A stretch of DNA of 64,000 nucleotides from Halomicrobium salinisoli (GCF_020405185.1 NZ_CP084463.1:1178001-1242000); one strand, 5' to 3'; counted from the first letter of the stretch, positions 1 to 9,459 are shown. Notes: generated from the sequence alone by a model not told the origin. Program-made: numbers and translations.

Positions 1-127
1 TCTCGGCGTTGACCACGGCCACGCGCTCGCCGTCGAGCGCGCGCTCCGCGACCTGCGAGGCGACGCGGCCGAGGATGCAGTCGCGGGCGTCGACGACGAC
101 GTCCGCTTCGAACTCTGCGGCGTTCAT
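1..127 (-). CDS. rpl13: 50S ribosomal protein L13 (uL13), N-terminal part
   Basis: Only the first 42 codons lie in the window and the gene runs off the left edge. The translation begins [16 protein letters not shown] and continues into [15 protein letters not shown], the conserved N-terminus of archaeal/eukaryotic-type L13, a large-subunit protein that binds 23S rRNA. The ATG at 127 overlaps the TGA of the upstream rpl18e gene (ATGA), so the two are translationally coupled. The pair follows rpoD and a tRNA gene, as in other haloarchaeal ribosomal operons. Confidence 0.93.
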   Translation of the reverse strand, partial: MNAAEFEADVVVDARDCILGRVASQVAERALDGERVAVVNAE

Positions 128-474
128 CGGATCACCCGTACGTCAGATCCTTCGGGGTTGTCTTCGACTATCTGTTCGAGCGATACGGCGTCTCCGACCT
201 GGTCGATCTTCGTCTCGGCGGTGCCGGAGAAGTCGACGGCTGCGACGGTGACGTCCTTCTGCAGGACGCCCGAACCGAGCACCTTGCCCGGCACGACGAC
301 GGTTTCATCCTCCCGGGCGTACCGTTCGATCTGGCCCAGGTTGACTTCCGCGTGCGTGCGCCGGGGCTTTTCGAGCCGCTCGGCGATGTCGCCCCAGACG
401 TCGCCGCCCGAGTTGCGGGCGGCCGACTTCAGGTCGGCGATGAGACTACTGAGTCTCGGATTTGTCTTGCTCAT
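124..474 (-). CDS. rpl18e: 50S ribosomal protein L18e
   Basis: A 116-residue protein of normal length for archaeal L18e (eL18), a component of the large ribosomal subunit. The N-terminus [16 protein letters not shown] and the segment [19 protein letters not shown] are typical of the family. The stop codon overlaps the start of rpl13 by four bases. The gene starts 22 bases downstream of a tRNA-Leu gene on the same strand, so it is probably transcribed with the preceding rps13-rps4-rps11-rpoD genes or from a promoter shared with the tRNA. Confidence 0.95.
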   Translation of the reverse strand: MSKTNPRLSSLIADLKSAARNSGGDVWGDIAERLEKPRRTHAEVNLGQIERYAREDETVVVPGKVLGSGVLQKDVTVAAVDFSGTAETKIDQVGDAVSLEQIVEDNPEGSDVRVIR

Positions 475-496
475 AACCTACCTCCTGTGAGAAAAT

Positions 497-580
497 GCAG
501 GGAGCAGGATTTGAACCTGCGGACCCCTACGGGACAGCGCCCTGAACGCTGCGCCGTTGGCCTGACTTGGCTATCCCTGC
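497..580 (-). tRNA. tRNA-Leu (anticodon CAG)
   Basis: The 84-base minus-strand sequence folds as a class II tRNA. The acceptor stem is GCAGGGA paired with TCCCTGC, the T arm is GCAGG-TTCAAAT-CCTGC, and the anticodon stem-loop CAGCG-TTCAGGG-CGCTG gives anticodon CAG. The long variable arm fits leucine. CCA is not encoded and the 3' end is followed by ATTTTC. It lies between rpoD and rpl18e, inside a ribosomal protein cluster. Confidence 0.96.
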
Positions 581-684
581 TCGCATTACGTCGTATTTGT
601 TGGCCCCTAAAACCGCTTTCGATCCTCGCGCTGTCAGGGACGAGGAATGCGGTCATCGGAGTCGCGGTTGGGGCTGGGGTCATC

Positions 685-1476
685 TTACAGTTGGACTGCG
701 TCGCGCAGTTCGTCCGCGCGGTCGCGAATCGTCTCGACCGCGCGGAGGGTCAGTTCGTCCACGGTGAAGGAGCCGTCCGTCTCGACGTGGAACACGAACG
801 CGTTCTCGACGTCGGTGACTTCCAGCTCCTTTCCGGGATAGCGCTTCGTGAGGTCGTTGTCGAACTCGTCGGTCAGCACGAGGTCGCCGTTCTCGGCGTC
901 CGGGTCGACCTCGGCGTCGACGTGTTCGGCCGCCTGCTCCTCGACGACGCCCCGCAGGATCTGCGGGTCGTCGTCCCCGAACTCGCCCGCGTCGCCGACG
1001 ACCTCCACCGTCTGGAGGTGTCGGTAGCCCACGGCCACGCCGCCCTGGTGTTTGGCGTGGTCGCGGCCGCGGTCGAGGACGGCGTCGGCCTCGACTTCGA
1101 GGCGCTGGCCGTCCTTCAGGTCGATGATCGGGATGTTGTCGTCGGCCGGCTCGACCAGCGGGTCGTTGCTGACCAGGTCGCCGGAGTAGGCCGTCTCGGG
1201 CCCCTCCACGTCCAGCGACAGGGTCACCTCGTCGCCCACCTCGAAGTCGTCCAGGTCCGTCGTCAGCGGGACGAGTCCGAGCCGCAGGCCGAGCTGTTCG
1301 TCGAACATCACGCTGGAGTTCTCGATGAACCGGACGGTGTCGACGCTGAACGTCGGCACGTCCGCGATCATCGCCCGGCGGATACCGTTGGCGAACGCGG
1401 GGGTGATCCCGCGGACCAGGAACCGGGCCTCGCGGTCCGAGCGTTCGACGAACTCAACCTCGTAATCACCTGGCAT
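685..1476 (-). CDS. rpoD: DNA-directed RNA polymerase subunit D (Rpo3)
   Basis: A 263-residue homologue of bacterial alpha and eukaryotic Rpb3, which nucleates RNA polymerase assembly with subunits L, N and P. The N-terminal dimerisation domain is recognisable ([16 protein letters not shown] near residue 22, with [10 protein letters not shown] near 62). In several archaea the inserted domain carries cysteines for an Fe-S cluster. This protein contains no cysteine at all, so no cluster can bind. Three bases separate it from the rps11 stop, in the conserved order S13-S4-S11-RpoD. Confidence 0.95.
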   Translation of the reverse strand: MPGDYEVEFVERSDREARFLVRGITPAFANGIRRAMIADVPTFSVDTVRFIENSSVMFDEQLGLRLGLVPLTTDLDDFEVGDEVTLSLDVEGPETAYSGDLVSNDPLVEPADDNIPIIDLKDGQRLEVEADAVLDRGRDHAKHQGGVAVGYRHLQTVEVVGDAGEFGDDDPQILRGVVEEQAAEHVDAEVDPDAENGDLVLTDEFDNDLTKRYPGKELEVTDVENAFVFHVETDGSFTVDELTLRAVETIRDRADELRDAVQL

Positions 1477-1479
1477 GGG

Positions 1480-1869
1480 TCAGAAGCCCGCGTTCTTGGG
1501 GCCGCGGGTGCCGTCGTGGGGGATCGGCGTGACGTCCTCGATGCGACCGATCTCGAGGCCGGCGCGAGCCAGCGCGCGGATCGTCGCCTGCGCGCCCGGC
1601 CCGGGGGACTTCTGCTGGTTCCCGCCGGGGCCGCGCACGCGGACGTGAACGCCCTCAACGCCTGCTTCCTGTGCCTTCTCCGCGACGACCTCGGCCATCT
1701 GCATCGCGGCGTACGGCGAGGCCTCGTCGCGGTTCTGCTTGACGACCGTCCCGCCGGAGCTCTTGGCGAGCGTCTCCGCGCCGGTCTGGTCGGTGATCGT
1801 GATGATCGTGTTGTTGAACGATGCGTGCACGTGGGCGATGCCCCACACTCCGTCCTCTGATTCGCTCAT
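1480..1869 (-). CDS. rps11: 30S ribosomal protein S11 (uS11)
   Basis: A 129-residue small-subunit protein of the platform. The segments [18 protein letters not shown] near the N-terminus and [19 protein letters not shown] near residue 76 are hallmark S11 sequences, and the C-terminus ends [13 protein letters not shown] as in other archaea. The ATG overlaps the stop of rps4 by four bases, so translation is likely coupled. rpoD follows immediately. Confidence 0.97.
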   Translation of the reverse strand: MSESEDGVWGIAHVHASFNNTIITITDQTGAETLAKSSGGTVVKQNRDEASPYAAMQMAEVVAEKAQEAGVEGVHVRVRGPGGNQQKSPGPGAQATIRALARAGLEIGRIEDVTPIPHDGTRGPKNAGF

Positions 1870-2387
1870 TCTTGTGCCTCCGCGCGTTCGGGATGGAGTT
1901 CGTCCGCGATCGGACTGTTCGGATCGAAGCCGACGAGGTCCTCCTCGGCGACCTCGACCTTCCGCGAGGGGATGGAGACCCGCGCGTCGTCCACGACGAT
2001 GTGGCCGTGGTTGACGAACTGGCGGGCCTGCTCGGCCGTGTTCGCGTAGCCCTTGCGGTAGACGACCGTCTGGAGACGGCGCTCGAGGACGTCGGTCACG
2101 TCCAGCGACAGCACGTCGTCCAGCGAGTCGTTCTCGTTGAGGATGCCGTAGCGCTTGAGTCGCGCGAGGAACTCCTCGGCCTCGTCGGCGGCGCCCTCGC
2201 CCTCGGCCCGACCGAGCAGCTGGCGGGCCTCGCGGCGGTAGGCGCGGAGCTCGGACTGCGCGCGCCAGAGCTCCTGCTTGTTCTTGAGCCCGTAGCGGCC
2301 GATGAGGTTGGACTCGTCGGCGATGCGCTCACCCTGGTAGGGGTGGTTCGGCGTCTCGAAGAACTTCGTGTTGGATCCAAGCGCCAT
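1866..2387 (-). CDS. rps4: 30S ribosomal protein S4 (uS4)
   Basis: A 173-residue protein of archaeal S4 length. It starts [21 protein letters not shown], and the C-terminal half carries the S4 RNA-binding fold ([26 protein letters not shown]). S4 binds 16S rRNA early in 30S assembly. The gene lies directly downstream of rps13, sharing a single base (2387), and overlaps rps11 by four bases, so the three are co-translated. Confidence 0.97.
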   Translation of the reverse strand: MALGSNTKFFETPNHPYQGERIADESNLIGRYGLKNKQELWRAQSELRAYRREARQLLGRAEGEGAADEAEEFLARLKRYGILNENDSLDDVLSLDVTDVLERRLQTVVYRKGYANTAEQARQFVNHGHIVVDDARVSIPSRKVEVAEEDLVGFDPNSPIADELHPERAEAQE

Positions 2388-2920
2388 TATTCTTCACCAC
2401 CTTCCTCGGCGGCGGCCTCCTCGGCCTGCTCCTCCTTGATGGCCTCGACGTTGACACCGATGGTGCCCTCCGTCCGGCCGGTGGACTTCGTGCGCTGGCC
2501 GCGGACCTTCTGTCCGCGCTTGTGGCGCACGCCCTTGTAGGAGTCGATCATCTTCATGCGGTTGATGTCCTGACGACGCGTCAGCTCGAGATCGTTGCCG
2601 ATCTCGTGGGTCGTCTCACCGCTGAAGAAGTCGTTCTGGTGGTTGGCGAGCCAGTCCGGGACCTCGTCGGCGAAGCCCTCGACGACACCGACGACCTCGT
2701 CGATCTCGTCGTCCTCAAGGCGACCGAAGGTCGCGCGGCGGTCGACGCCGGCCTTGTCGGAGATGATCCGGGCGGCCCGCTGGCCGACCCCGTTCAGTTC
2801 CATCAGGGCTCGCTCGACGGACTTCGTCCCGTCGAGGTCGGTCTGTCCGATGCGGACGAAATAGCGGAGGTCCTCGTCGTCCTCCGGCGCGTCCGCGTTC
2901 TCGGGTTCTTCTGCACTCAT
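2387..2920 (-). CDS. rps13: 30S ribosomal protein S13 (uS13)
   Basis: A 177-residue archaeal-type S13, a protein of the 30S head that contacts the 50S subunit and P-site tRNA. The motifs [19 protein letters not shown] and [15 protein letters not shown] (C-terminal rRNA-binding tail) identify it. I chose the ATG at 2920 ([10 protein letters not shown]). The frame stays open upstream, but that part reads through tRNA-Ser sequence. The gene starts 23 bases after the tRNA-Ser and heads the S13-S4-S11-RpoD run. The acidic C-terminal tail is a haloarchaeal feature. Confidence 0.95.
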   Translation of the reverse strand: MSAEEPENADAPEDDEDLRYFVRIGQTDLDGTKSVERALMELNGVGQRAARIISDKAGVDRRATFGRLEDDEIDEVVGVVEGFADEVPDWLANHQNDFFSGETTHEIGNDLELTRRQDINRMKMIDSYKGVRHKRGQKVRGQRTKSTGRTEGTIGVNVEAIKEEQAEEAAAEEGGEE

Positions 2921-2943
2921 GTGTAGTTGATCGGTGTGTGAGC

Positions 2944-3026
2944 GTCGTGGCGGGGATTCGAACCCCGGAGGCTTGCGCCACAGAGTTAGCAACCCTGCGC
3001 CTTGGGCCAGGCTTGGCTACCACGAC
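2944..3026 (-). tRNA. tRNA-Ser (anticodon GCT)
   Basis: An 83-base class II tRNA on the minus strand. The acceptor stem is GTCGTGG with CCACGAC, the T arm is CGGGG-TTCGAAT-CCCCG, and the anticodon stem-loop CAGGG-TTGCTAA-CTCTG gives anticodon GCT (reads AGY serine codons). CCA is not encoded. The gene lies just upstream of rps13 on the same strand and may share its transcript. The nearest TATA-like sequence upstream is about 92 bases away, at 3117-3124. Confidence 0.96.
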
Positions 3027-3116
3027 ACGCTGTCAGACACTCGCGCCCTCGCAAGCCCACGAGGACTCGGGGCACCACGCCCCTGCACGAGTCTACTCCA
3101 TACTCCTGTAGCAGTG

Positions 3117-3124
3117 TATTTAAA
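3117..3124. promoter_or_regulatory. TATA-like box between tRNA-Ser and the 3209 gene
   Basis: TATTTAAA is the only A/T-rich box in this divergent intergenic region. For plus-strand transcription it would place the start near 3147. That argues that the following small protein begins at the ATG at 3209 and not at 3143. The core TTTAAA is palindromic, so it could also serve the tRNA-Ser/rps13 direction, though at an unusually long distance. Confidence 0.45.
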
Positions 3125-3208
3125 CGCAACGAAACTCCCCCCATGCGGCAGCTGATCTCAGGGACCGGCCGGGAAACCGTCTTCCCCGTCGCAGCCCACG
3201 TCTCCGGT

Positions 3209-3490
3209 ATGTCCGACACCGTCGACCCGCGCGACAGGGCGACCCTCCGCCGGCACCTCGAGCGGTTCGGTCGCGACGTGGTCGAGCGCGAGGACGGGAC
3301 CCTCGCCGCCCGCTTCCGGGGATCGACCGAGTTCGCCGTCGACCCGGCGGGGCGCGTCGAGGCCGGGATGCCCCTCCACCAGTTCGACGGAGTCGCGGAG
3401 GGCTTGGTGTTCGACCACGAGGCCGGCACCGTCACCGCCGTCGCCGGAGAGGGCGCCGACGCCGTCGAGTACACCTTCCGGGCGCCCTGA
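3209..3490 (+). CDS. Small conserved haloarchaeal protein, function unknown
   Basis: A 93-residue soluble acidic protein starting [21 protein letters not shown] do not recognise a named domain. The sequence looks like one small alpha/beta fold: an N-terminal helix rich in Arg/Glu, then short strands ([51 protein letters not shown]). It has no cysteines and no membrane segment. The upstream in-frame ATG at 3143 lies before the transcription start predicted from the TATA box, so 3209 is preferred. It stands alone between the ribosomal cluster and the IPP isomerase gene. Confidence 0.65.
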   Translation: MSDTVDPRDRATLRRHLERFGRDVVEREDGTLAARFRGSTEFAVDPAGRVEAGMPLHQFDGVAEGLVFDHEAGTVTAVAGEGADAVEYTFRAP

Positions 3491-3591
3491 CGGCTTCGGT
3501 CCCTGTGCGGAAACAGGTACGGCGTTCCCGGTGGCCGGAACGAGTACTTCTTTGTGGAGCCGATACGCCACGAATCACGAGGAAATTGGGG

Positions 3592-4659
3592 ATGTCAGAC
3601 ACGTCAGGACGGAAGGACGACCACATTCGAATCGTCAACGAGGAGGACGTCGAGGTCAGCGGGACGGGGTTCGCAGACGTCTCGCTGCTCCACGAGGCCC
3701 TGCCGGAGATCGACCGCGACGCCGTCGACGCGAGCGTCGACTTCCTCGGGGCGGAGCTCGACGCTCCGATCGTCATCGAGAGCATGACCGGCGGCCACCC
3801 GAACACGACGGAACTCAACCGCGCGCTCGCGGCGGCGGCCCAGGAGACGGGCGTCGCCATGGGCGTCGGGAGCCAGCGCGCCGGCCTGGAGGACGACGAC
3901 GCCCTGGAGTCGTACGCCGTCGTCCGGGAGGCCGCGCCTGACGCCTTCCTCTACGGGAACATCGGCGCCGCACAGCTGGCGGAGTACGGCGTCGCGGGCG
4001 TCGAGCGCGCCGTGGAGATGATCGACGCCGACGCGATGGCGATCCACTGCAACTTCCTCCAGGAGGCCGTCCAGCCCGAGGGCGACGTCGACGCCCGCGA
4101 CTGCCTCGAGTGGATCGAGCGGGTGACCGAGGACCTGAGCGTCCCTGTCGTCGTCAAGGAGACGGGCAACGGGTTCACTCGGTCGACCGCCGAGCGCCTG
4201 GCCGACGCGGGCGTCGACGCCGTCGACGTTGCGGGCAAGGGCGGAACGACCTGGTCCGGCGTCGAGGCCCACCGCGCCCGCGCGATCGACGCGGACCGAG
4301 AGGAGCGCCTCGGCGAGCTGTTCCGCGAGTGGGGCATCCCCACGGCCGTCAGCACCGCCGCCGCGAACCGGGTCCACGACTGCGTGGTCGCCAGCGGCGG
4401 GATCCGGTCGGGGCTGGACATCGCGAAGGCCATCGCGCTGGGCGCGCGGGCCGGCGGCCTCGCCAAGCCGTTCCTGAAGCCCGCCGGCCGGGGCACCGAC
4501 GCGGTCGTCCGCGTGGTGGAGGACCTGATCGCCGAGCTGGAGACCGCGATGTTCGTCACCGGGTCAGCGGACGTCGCCGCCCTGCGGGAGGCCGACGTCG
4601 TCGTCACCGGACGAACGCGGGAGTACATGGCGCAGTGCGGCGTCGCACCGAGCGACTGA
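3592..4659 (+). CDS. fni: Type 2 isopentenyl-diphosphate delta-isomerase
   Basis: A 355-residue FMN- and NADPH-dependent enzyme that interconverts IPP and DMAPP, the building blocks of archaeal isoprenoid lipids. Family motifs are clear: RKDDHIRI at residues 7-14, [17 protein letters not shown] near 60, [10 protein letters not shown] near 90, and the FMN phosphate region [20 protein letters not shown] near 266. The ATG at 3592 fits other haloarchaeal proteins, and the reading frame upstream of it is not conserved-looking. It is followed on the same strand by the Mrp ATPase gene. Confidence 0.94.
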   Translation: MSDTSGRKDDHIRIVNEEDVEVSGTGFADVSLLHEALPEIDRDAVDASVDFLGAELDAPIVIESMTGGHPNTTELNRALAAAAQETGVAMGVGSQRAGLEDDDALESYAVVREAAPDAFLYGNIGAAQLAEYGVAGVERAVEMIDADAMAIHCNFLQEAVQPEGDVDARDCLEWIERVTEDLSVPVVVKETGNGFTRSTAERLADAGVDAVDVAGKGGTTWSGVEAHRARAIDADREERLGELFREWGIPTAVSTAAANRVHDCVVASGGIRSGLDIAKAIALGARAGGLAKPFLKPAGRGTDAVVRVVEDLIAELETAMFVTGSADVAALREADVVVTGRTREYMAQCGVAPSD

Positions 4660-4734
4660 CGCCGGTCAGCCGCCGTGGCGGCCCCGAGGCCCACGTCACA
4701 ATCCTTATCGACGGTCCCCCGCCTACGACGGGGC

Positions 4735-5811
4735 ATGGACGAAGCCGACGTTCGCGAGCGCCTGCGGGGGGTCGAGGACCCGGATTTCGGTGACGACATC
4801 GTCACGCTCGGGCTGATCAACGACATCGGGATCGCCGACGAGTCTATCGCCATCGACCTCGCCCTGGGCGCGCCCTACTCGCCCAACGAGACGGCCATCG
4901 CCGCGCGCGTACGAGAAGCACTCGACGACGTCGACCGTGAGATCGAACTCACCGCGAGCGTCGACCGCGGCGTCGACGCCGCGGAGGACCCGCTGCCGGG
5001 CGTCAAGAACGTCATCGCCGTCGCCTCGGGCAAGGGCGGCGTCGGCAAGAGCACGCTGGCCGTCAACCTCGCCGCCGGGCTGGCCGACCGCGGCGCCCGC
5101 GTCGGCCTGTTCGACGCCGACGTGTACGGCCCGAACGTCCCGCGGATGGTCGACGCCGACGAGCAGCCCCAGGCCACCGAGGACGAGGAGCTGATCCCGC
5201 CCGAGAAGTTCGGTGTCAAACTGATGAGCATGGACTTCCTCGTCGGCGAGGACGACCCCGTCATCTGGCGCGGCCCGATGGTCGACAACGTCCTCACGCA
5301 ACTGTGGAACGACGTCGTCTGGGGGAACCTGGACTACATGATCGTCGACCTGCCGCCGGGGACCGGCGACACCCAGCTGACCATGCTCCAGAACATCCCC
5401 GTCAGCGGGGCCGTCATCGTCACCACGCCCGAAGAGGTCGCGCTCGACGACGCGCGCAAGGGCCTGCGCATGTTCGGCCGCCACGAGACGCCCGTGCTGG
5501 GCATCGTCGAGAACATGTCCACGTTCGTCTGTCCCGACTGCGGCGGCGAGCACGACATCTTCGGCAGCGGCGGCGGCCGCGACTTCTCCGAGGAGACGGA
5601 CCTCCCCTTCCTCGGCGAGATCCCCCTCGACCCGGCAATCCGCGAGGGCGGCGACGACGGGACGCCGCTCGTCCTGCAGGAGGACAGCGAGACCGGCGAC
5701 GCCTTCCGCGAGTTCGTCCGCCGGACGGCCATCAACCAGGGCATCGTCCATCGCAAGCGCCACGTCGACCGCCACCGGGAGCGCGACGGGACGGAGGAAG
5801 TCGAGCAGTAG
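4735..5811 (+). CDS. Mrp/NBP35-family iron-sulfur cluster carrier ATPase with MIP18 domain
   Basis: A 358-residue cytoplasmic P-loop ATPase that probably carries or inserts Fe-S clusters. Residues 1-80 form a MIP18/DUF59 domain (DPDFGDDIVTLGLI). The ATPase part starts near 97 with SGKGGVGKSTLAVNLA, the deviant Walker A of the MinD/Mrp class, then DADVYGPNVPRM and DLPPGTGDTQLT. A CPDC motif near residue 264 would hold a bridging cluster in the dimer. The protein ends in a charged His/Arg-rich tail. It is convergent with rps17e. Confidence 0.93.
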   Translation: MDEADVRERLRGVEDPDFGDDIVTLGLINDIGIADESIAIDLALGAPYSPNETAIAARVREALDDVDREIELTASVDRGVDAAEDPLPGVKNVIAVASGKGGVGKSTLAVNLAAGLADRGARVGLFDADVYGPNVPRMVDADEQPQATEDEELIPPEKFGVKLMSMDFLVGEDDPVIWRGPMVDNVLTQLWNDVVWGNLDYMIVDLPPGTGDTQLTMLQNIPVSGAVIVTTPEEVALDDARKGLRMFGRHETPVLGIVENMSTFVCPDCGGEHDIFGSGGGRDFSEETDLPFLGEIPLDPAIREGGDDGTPLVLQEDSETGDAFREFVRRTAINQGIVHRKRHVDRHRERDGTEEVEQ

Positions 5812-5878
5812 CGAGCGCGGCGAGACGGAGCGCCAGCGCGGCCGCTACCCGGTTCGATTCGCGAGACAGAAAGACCGA

Positions 5879-6070
5879 TTACGCTTCGACCTGCGCGCCC
5901 TGCTTGCTCGTGACGTAGCCGGCGATCCGGTTGCGGACGCCCTTGGACTCGACGTTGGTCAGCTCCGTGACGGCCTCCTTGTTGTGCTCGAAGTCGTGGC
6001 CGAAGGCGTCCGGGTATCGTTCCATCAGCAGCGTCGCGGTCTTCTTGACGTAGGCGGGTTTGATTGCCAT
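5879..6070 (-). CDS. rps17e: 30S ribosomal protein S17e
   Basis: A 63-residue protein of full archaeal S17e length ([20 protein letters not shown], then [27 protein letters not shown]). It belongs to the head of the small subunit and has no bacterial homologue. The gene stands alone and converges on the Mrp gene, 67 bases away. The roughly 200 bases upstream hold only GC-rich sequence and a possible weak promoter. Confidence 0.95.
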   Translation of the reverse strand: MAIKPAYVKKTATLLMERYPDAFGHDFEHNKEAVTELTNVESKGVRNRIAGYVTSKQGAQVEA

Positions 6071-6273
6071 ATCGCCTCTTTCCCGCGTCGCGCCCTAAAA
6101 GGATTCGACTCGCTCCGGCGCTGCGAACCCTTATGTGACGGGACGGGACCAGCCCCGGGCGTGCCCTGAGAGCCGGCCCGCGGCGTCCGCGGTAGCGCGA
6201 CGCAGCGCCGCGGGAATCGAGCGCGTCGCCTGTACGCCCTCTCGTAGCGGCTGCTATTACTGACGAGCTGACG

Positions 6274-6873
6274 TCACCACTCGGCGTCGACCTGCGCCCG
6301 GACCACGTCGAACCCCAGCCGCTCGCGCTCGCCGCCGCAGCGCTCGACCACGTCCTCGAAGTAGGCCAGCCGTTCCAGCAGTCGATCGGTGTCGTAGGCG
6401 TCGACGTCCAGCCGCGAGGCCGCGACCGTCGCCTCGACGACGGCGGCGAACCCGCGGTTTATCGTCGGGACCGACTTGCGCTCGACGGCCGATTCGCGGG
6501 GCTCCAGCCGCCACTCCACCCACTGCGTGTCGCCGTCCTCGCCGCTGTCGACCTCGCTCGCGTCGACCCGGACCCAGGCGTCCGCCTCGTCGAGGACGGG
6601 GTCGTCCGCCTCGCGGACCGTCAGCGCGGCCTCGGCGAAGGTCACCGGGTCGCGTGTGAACTGGACGTACCCCCCGCCCTCCTCGCGGAAGTTCCGCCAG
6701 GTCCGCGTCCGGCCCCAGGTGCGGGCCGTCACCGGGTCGCCGTCGCACCCCGAGTCGTCGCCCTCGGGCGCGTGGACGCCCAGCGCAGCGGCGTTCCACC
6801 GGCCGTTCGGGCCGAGCGTCGTCACGACGGTCTCCGTGACTCCGCGGAGGTCGACGGGCCAGTCGGCCGTCAC
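6274..6873 (-). CDS. DUF447 family protein
   Basis: A 199-residue member of DUF447, an archaeal family with a flavin-reductase-like split-barrel fold and no settled function. The start VTETVVTTLGPNGRWNAAALGV and the GRTRTWRNFREEGGGYVQFTRDP segment are typical. It begins with GTG at 6873, which overlaps the TGA of the CitG-like gene (GTGA). It is the last gene of a tightly coupled run cofD > Dus-like > CitG-like > DUF447. From memory, DUF447 and CitG-like genes also cluster with tetrahydromethanopterin pathway genes in other organisms, which hints at cofactor chemistry. Confidence 0.85.
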   Translation of the reverse strand: MTADWPVDLRGVTETVVTTLGPNGRWNAAALGVHAPEGDDSGCDGDPVTARTWGRTRTWRNFREEGGGYVQFTRDPVTFAEAALTVREADDPVLDEADAWVRVDASEVDSGEDGDTQWVEWRLEPRESAVERKSVPTINRGFAAVVEATVAASRLDVDAYDTDRLLERLAYFEDVVERCGGERERLGFDVVRAQVDAEW

Positions 6874-7703
6874 ACCTCGATCCCCCGTTCGAGCGCGACG
6901 AACAGCGCGCCGGCGACGAGGTCGGCCGTCGTGCCGGGGTTGACGTCGCGGTCGATCAGCTCCTCGGCGAGCGCGTCGGCGTCCTCCTCGCCGTCGAGGA
7001 CCGCCTGCGCCCGCCGGGTCACCTCTTCGGCGGTCTCGCGGTCGTTCCGGGTCACGACGAAGGTGTCGGGCTCCTCGGCCAGCAGTTCGAGGAAGACCGT
7101 CGACGCGCGGTCGGGGACCGGCCCGTCTCTCGCCAGCAACCGGTCCGCCGCGTCGAAGACCCGCTCGAAGCCCCCGACCCACTCGGCGGCCACGCCGTCG
7201 CGGTCGGCGCTGCGCTCCATCACGTCCGAGAGCGAGAGCCCGCGCTCGCGCAGGACCGGGACGGCGTCGCTCCCCCGGCGGACGTCCAGGGGCTCCATGT
7301 CCTCGGGCGGGTCGTCGACCGCGACGTCGACGCGCTCGAAGGCGCGGTAGAAGCCGGCTGCGTCCTCGATGGTCGTCCCGGCCACGACCTCCTCGGCCCG
7401 CTCGCGGGTCAGATCACCGCTCGCAGCCGTCGCGACCAGCGGCGTCACCACCAGGACGGCACCGAACTGCGTGTTGCCGCCGCGCTGGTCGGCCATCCCC
7501 TCGATCGCGGTCTCGAAGGCCTCGCCGATCGGCTCACCGCCGGCGGCACGCTCGAACCCCGGGCGAGCGCCGACCGCGCCCGCCAGGAAGTGCTCGAAGC
7601 GGAGGTCGTCGTACTCCCGCTCCCGGTCGACGTTGCCGGGCTTGGGCGTGCTGGCGACCTCCAGCAGCAGCGCCAGCTCGGCGTTCCCCGCGGTCGACCT
7701 CAC
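6870..7703 (-). CDS. Triphosphoribosyl-dephospho-CoA synthase-like (CitG family) protein
   Basis: A 277-residue CitG/MdcB-family protein. The bacterial enzymes make the prosthetic-group precursor of citrate or malonate lyase from ATP and dephospho-CoA. Signature segments are ASTPKPGNVDRE near residue 19 and QRGGNTQFGAVLVVTPL near 73. No citrate lyase genes are nearby, so the archaeal substrate is probably different. I chose the GTG at 7703 because it is preceded by GGGAGGTG and overlaps the upstream TGA (GTGA). An ATG nine codons upstream would overlap the neighbour more. Confidence 0.85.
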   Translation of the reverse strand: MRSTAGNAELALLLEVASTPKPGNVDREREYDDLRFEHFLAGAVGARPGFERAAGGEPIGEAFETAIEGMADQRGGNTQFGAVLVVTPLVATAASGDLTRERAEEVVAGTTIEDAAGFYRAFERVDVAVDDPPEDMEPLDVRRGSDAVPVLRERGLSLSDVMERSADRDGVAAEWVGGFERVFDAADRLLARDGPVPDRASTVFLELLAEEPDTFVVTRNDRETAEEVTRRAQAVLDGEEDADALAEELIDRDVNPGTTADLVAGALFVALERGIEV

Positions 7704-8470
7704 GGCGACACCTCCCGCTGTCGGAACCACTCGTCGACGGCCGCGCGGACCGCGGCGAGCACGTCGGGGTCGTCGCTGGGCCGCCCGACGCTGACGGCGT
7801 CCGCGCCGTAGTCGAGGTACTCCCGGACCGTCGCGGCGTCCCTGACGCCGTTGTTGGCGACGACGAACAGGTCAGTCGCGTCGGCGACGGCCCCGACGAC
7901 CGGCTCGGAGTCCATCGCGTCGACGTGGACGGCGTCGGCGCCGGCCCGATCGAGGCGCGCGGCGAGGTCGGGGAGGTCCACGCCGGGAACCTCGGTCCGG
8001 ACCTTGACGCTGACCGTCGCGCCGGTCGCGGCCGCCGCCTCGACCTGCTTGGCGAGCTTCCCCGGCTGACCCAACAGCGCCTCGCCGGCGTTGACCTCGC
8101 ACATCTCGTCCTGTCGGCAGTGGGCGTTGATCTCGACGATCGCGCCGTGGTCCCGGCAGAGGTCGGCGACCTCCTCGATGGGCACCAGCGTCGTGCTCCT
8201 GACGTTGACCGCCGGCCTGATTGGGACGTCGGCGAGCGCGCGTAGCTGGTCGCGGACGAAGCGGTACGGATCCGCCGGCAGGAACTCCTCGCGGTCGCGG
8301 TCGGCGACCATCTCGCGGGCGGCCGCTCGCGTCGGCTCGTCGAGCGCGATGCCGCCGAGGAAGGCACAGCCGGCGTGCTCCGCGCCGGCCCGGGCCCACG
8401 CGGCGTCGGACTGGCCGCTGAGGCTCGCCAGCGCGACGCGGGGCTCGAACGGGAGCGGGGACTCGGTCAC
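7700..8470 (-). CDS. Dus-like FMN-dependent TIM-barrel protein
   Basis: A 256-residue protein related to tRNA-dihydrouridine synthases but shorter and divergent. The barrel begins [12 protein letters not shown]. The region [17 protein letters not shown] near residue 113 corresponds to the Dus active-site loop and contains two cysteines. The phosphate-binding end of the barrel is [27 protein letters not shown] near 206. It lacks the C-terminal tRNA-binding helical domain expected in a true Dus, so action on a small cofactor is as plausible as tRNA modification. It overlaps cofD upstream (ATGA) and the CitG-like gene downstream (GTGA). Confidence 0.8.
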   Translation of the reverse strand: MTESPLPFEPRVALASLSGQSDAAWARAGAEHAGCAFLGGIALDEPTRAAAREMVADRDREEFLPADPYRFVRDQLRALADVPIRPAVNVRSTTLVPIEEVADLCRDHGAIVEINAHCRQDEMCEVNAGEALLGQPGKLAKQVEAAAATGATVSVKVRTEVPGVDLPDLAARLDRAGADAVHVDAMDSEPVVGAVADATDLFVVANNGVRDAATVREYLDYGADAVSVGRPSDDPDVLAAVRAAVDEWFRQREVSP

Positions 8471-9459
8471 CCCGCCACCTCCAGGGCCTCTGCGACGGCC
8501 CGGGCCACGCGCTCGCTGTCGTCGTCGCCGTCGATGGCCGTGTCGGTCCGGACCACCGGTCGATCGAGTTCAGTCGGGTCGGCCTCGTCGAGCACGAAGG
8601 CGTCGGCGAAGGGGTAGCTGTCCGCCACGCCGGCGGTCGACGGCTCCCGCCCCAATGCGGCCATCAGGTCGGCGGCGGGCCCGGAGAACACCTCGTCGCC
8701 GACGAACGGGGAGACGGCGACGACGGTCGTCTCCCGCAGGGCCGCCTCGAAGCCGGGGACGGCGAGCATCGGCCCGATGCTGGTGACGGGGTTGGAGGGG
8801 CCGATCACTACGGGGTCGTCGAGCGCCGCGTCGACGGCGTCGGTGGTCGCCGCGTCGTCGGCCCCGCGGAACTCGACGTCCTCGACCGTCGGTTCGCCGC
8901 CGCGGCCGACCCACCACTCCTGGAAGTGCTGGATCCCGTCGGGCGTGTGGATCAGCGTCGCCACGGGGTCGTCGCTCATCGGGAGCAGCGACCGCTCCAG
9001 CCCGAAGGCGTCCGCGAGGACCCGCGTGGCCTCGGTGAGCGACTGCCCCTCGTCGAGGAGGCTCGTTCTGGTGACGTGGACTGCGCGGTCCCGGTCGCCG
9101 ATGTGCATGAACTCCGCGACGCCGGAGAAGCGCCGCCAGCGACCGATCTCGCGGCCCTCGGTCTGTCGCTCGGGCGGGAGGAAGCGGGGCCCGCTTCCCA
9201 GGTCCGCTTCGTCGGCGAGCCGCCGGAGTTCCTCGTGGGTCTCGGCAGTGTCGTCGTCGATCCCCCACCACGTCTCCCGGTCGAGGACGCCGCCGTCGTG
9301 AAAGAGGACGGTGTCGACGTCCGGGCAGACGAGGTGGCCGCCGAGGACGACGTCGTCGCCGGTGTTGCCGACGACCGTCGTCTCGGCCGGATCGAAGACG
9401 GCGTCGGCCCCGGCGAGGAGCTTCGGCGTCCCGGTGCCGCCGGAGAGGAACGTGACCAT
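8467..9459 (-). CDS. cofD: 2-phospho-L-lactate transferase (coenzyme F420 biosynthesis)
   Basis: A 330-residue CofD. It transfers the lactyl-phosphate (or related) moiety onto the deazaflavin Fo to form F420-0. The N-terminus [17 protein letters not shown] is the Rossmann-like binding loop, [16 protein letters not shown] near residue 33 is conserved, and [17 protein letters not shown] near 220 is the second family signature. It heads the four-gene coupled operon, which suggests the downstream genes act in cofactor metabolism. The gene is divergent from a phosphatase gene with about 107 bases between them. Confidence 0.93.
   Translation of the reverse strand: MVTFLSGGTGTPKLLAGADAVFDPAETTVVGNTGDDVVLGGHLVCPDVDTVLFHDGGVLDRETWWGIDDDTAETHEELRRLADEADLGSGPRFLPPERQTEGREIGRWRRFSGVAEFMHIGDRDRAVHVTRTSLLDEGQSLTEATRVLADAFGLERSLLPMSDDPVATLIHTPDGIQHFQEWWVGRGGEPTVEDVEFRGADDAATTDAVDAALDDPVVIGPSNPVTSIGPMLAVPGFEAALRETTVVAVSPFVGDEVFSGPAADLMAALGREPSTAGVADSYPFADAFVLDEADPTELDRPVVRTDTAIDGDDDSERVARAVAEALEVAG

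Noticed and set aside
352..1860. A 502-codon open frame on the plus strand
   Set aside because: It runs antisense to rpl18e, tRNA-Leu, rpoD and rps11. In very GC-rich haloarchaeal DNA the frame opposite codon position 3 often stays open; the translation has no family pattern.
2921..2992. Longer N-terminus of S13 from an upstream ATG
   Set aside because: The added codons read through the tRNA-Ser gene and are not S13-like.
7700..8470. Genuine tRNA-dihydrouridine synthase (dus)
   Set aside because: The protein is too short, lacks the tRNA-binding helical domain, and sits in a cofactor operon; it was kept only as Dus-like.
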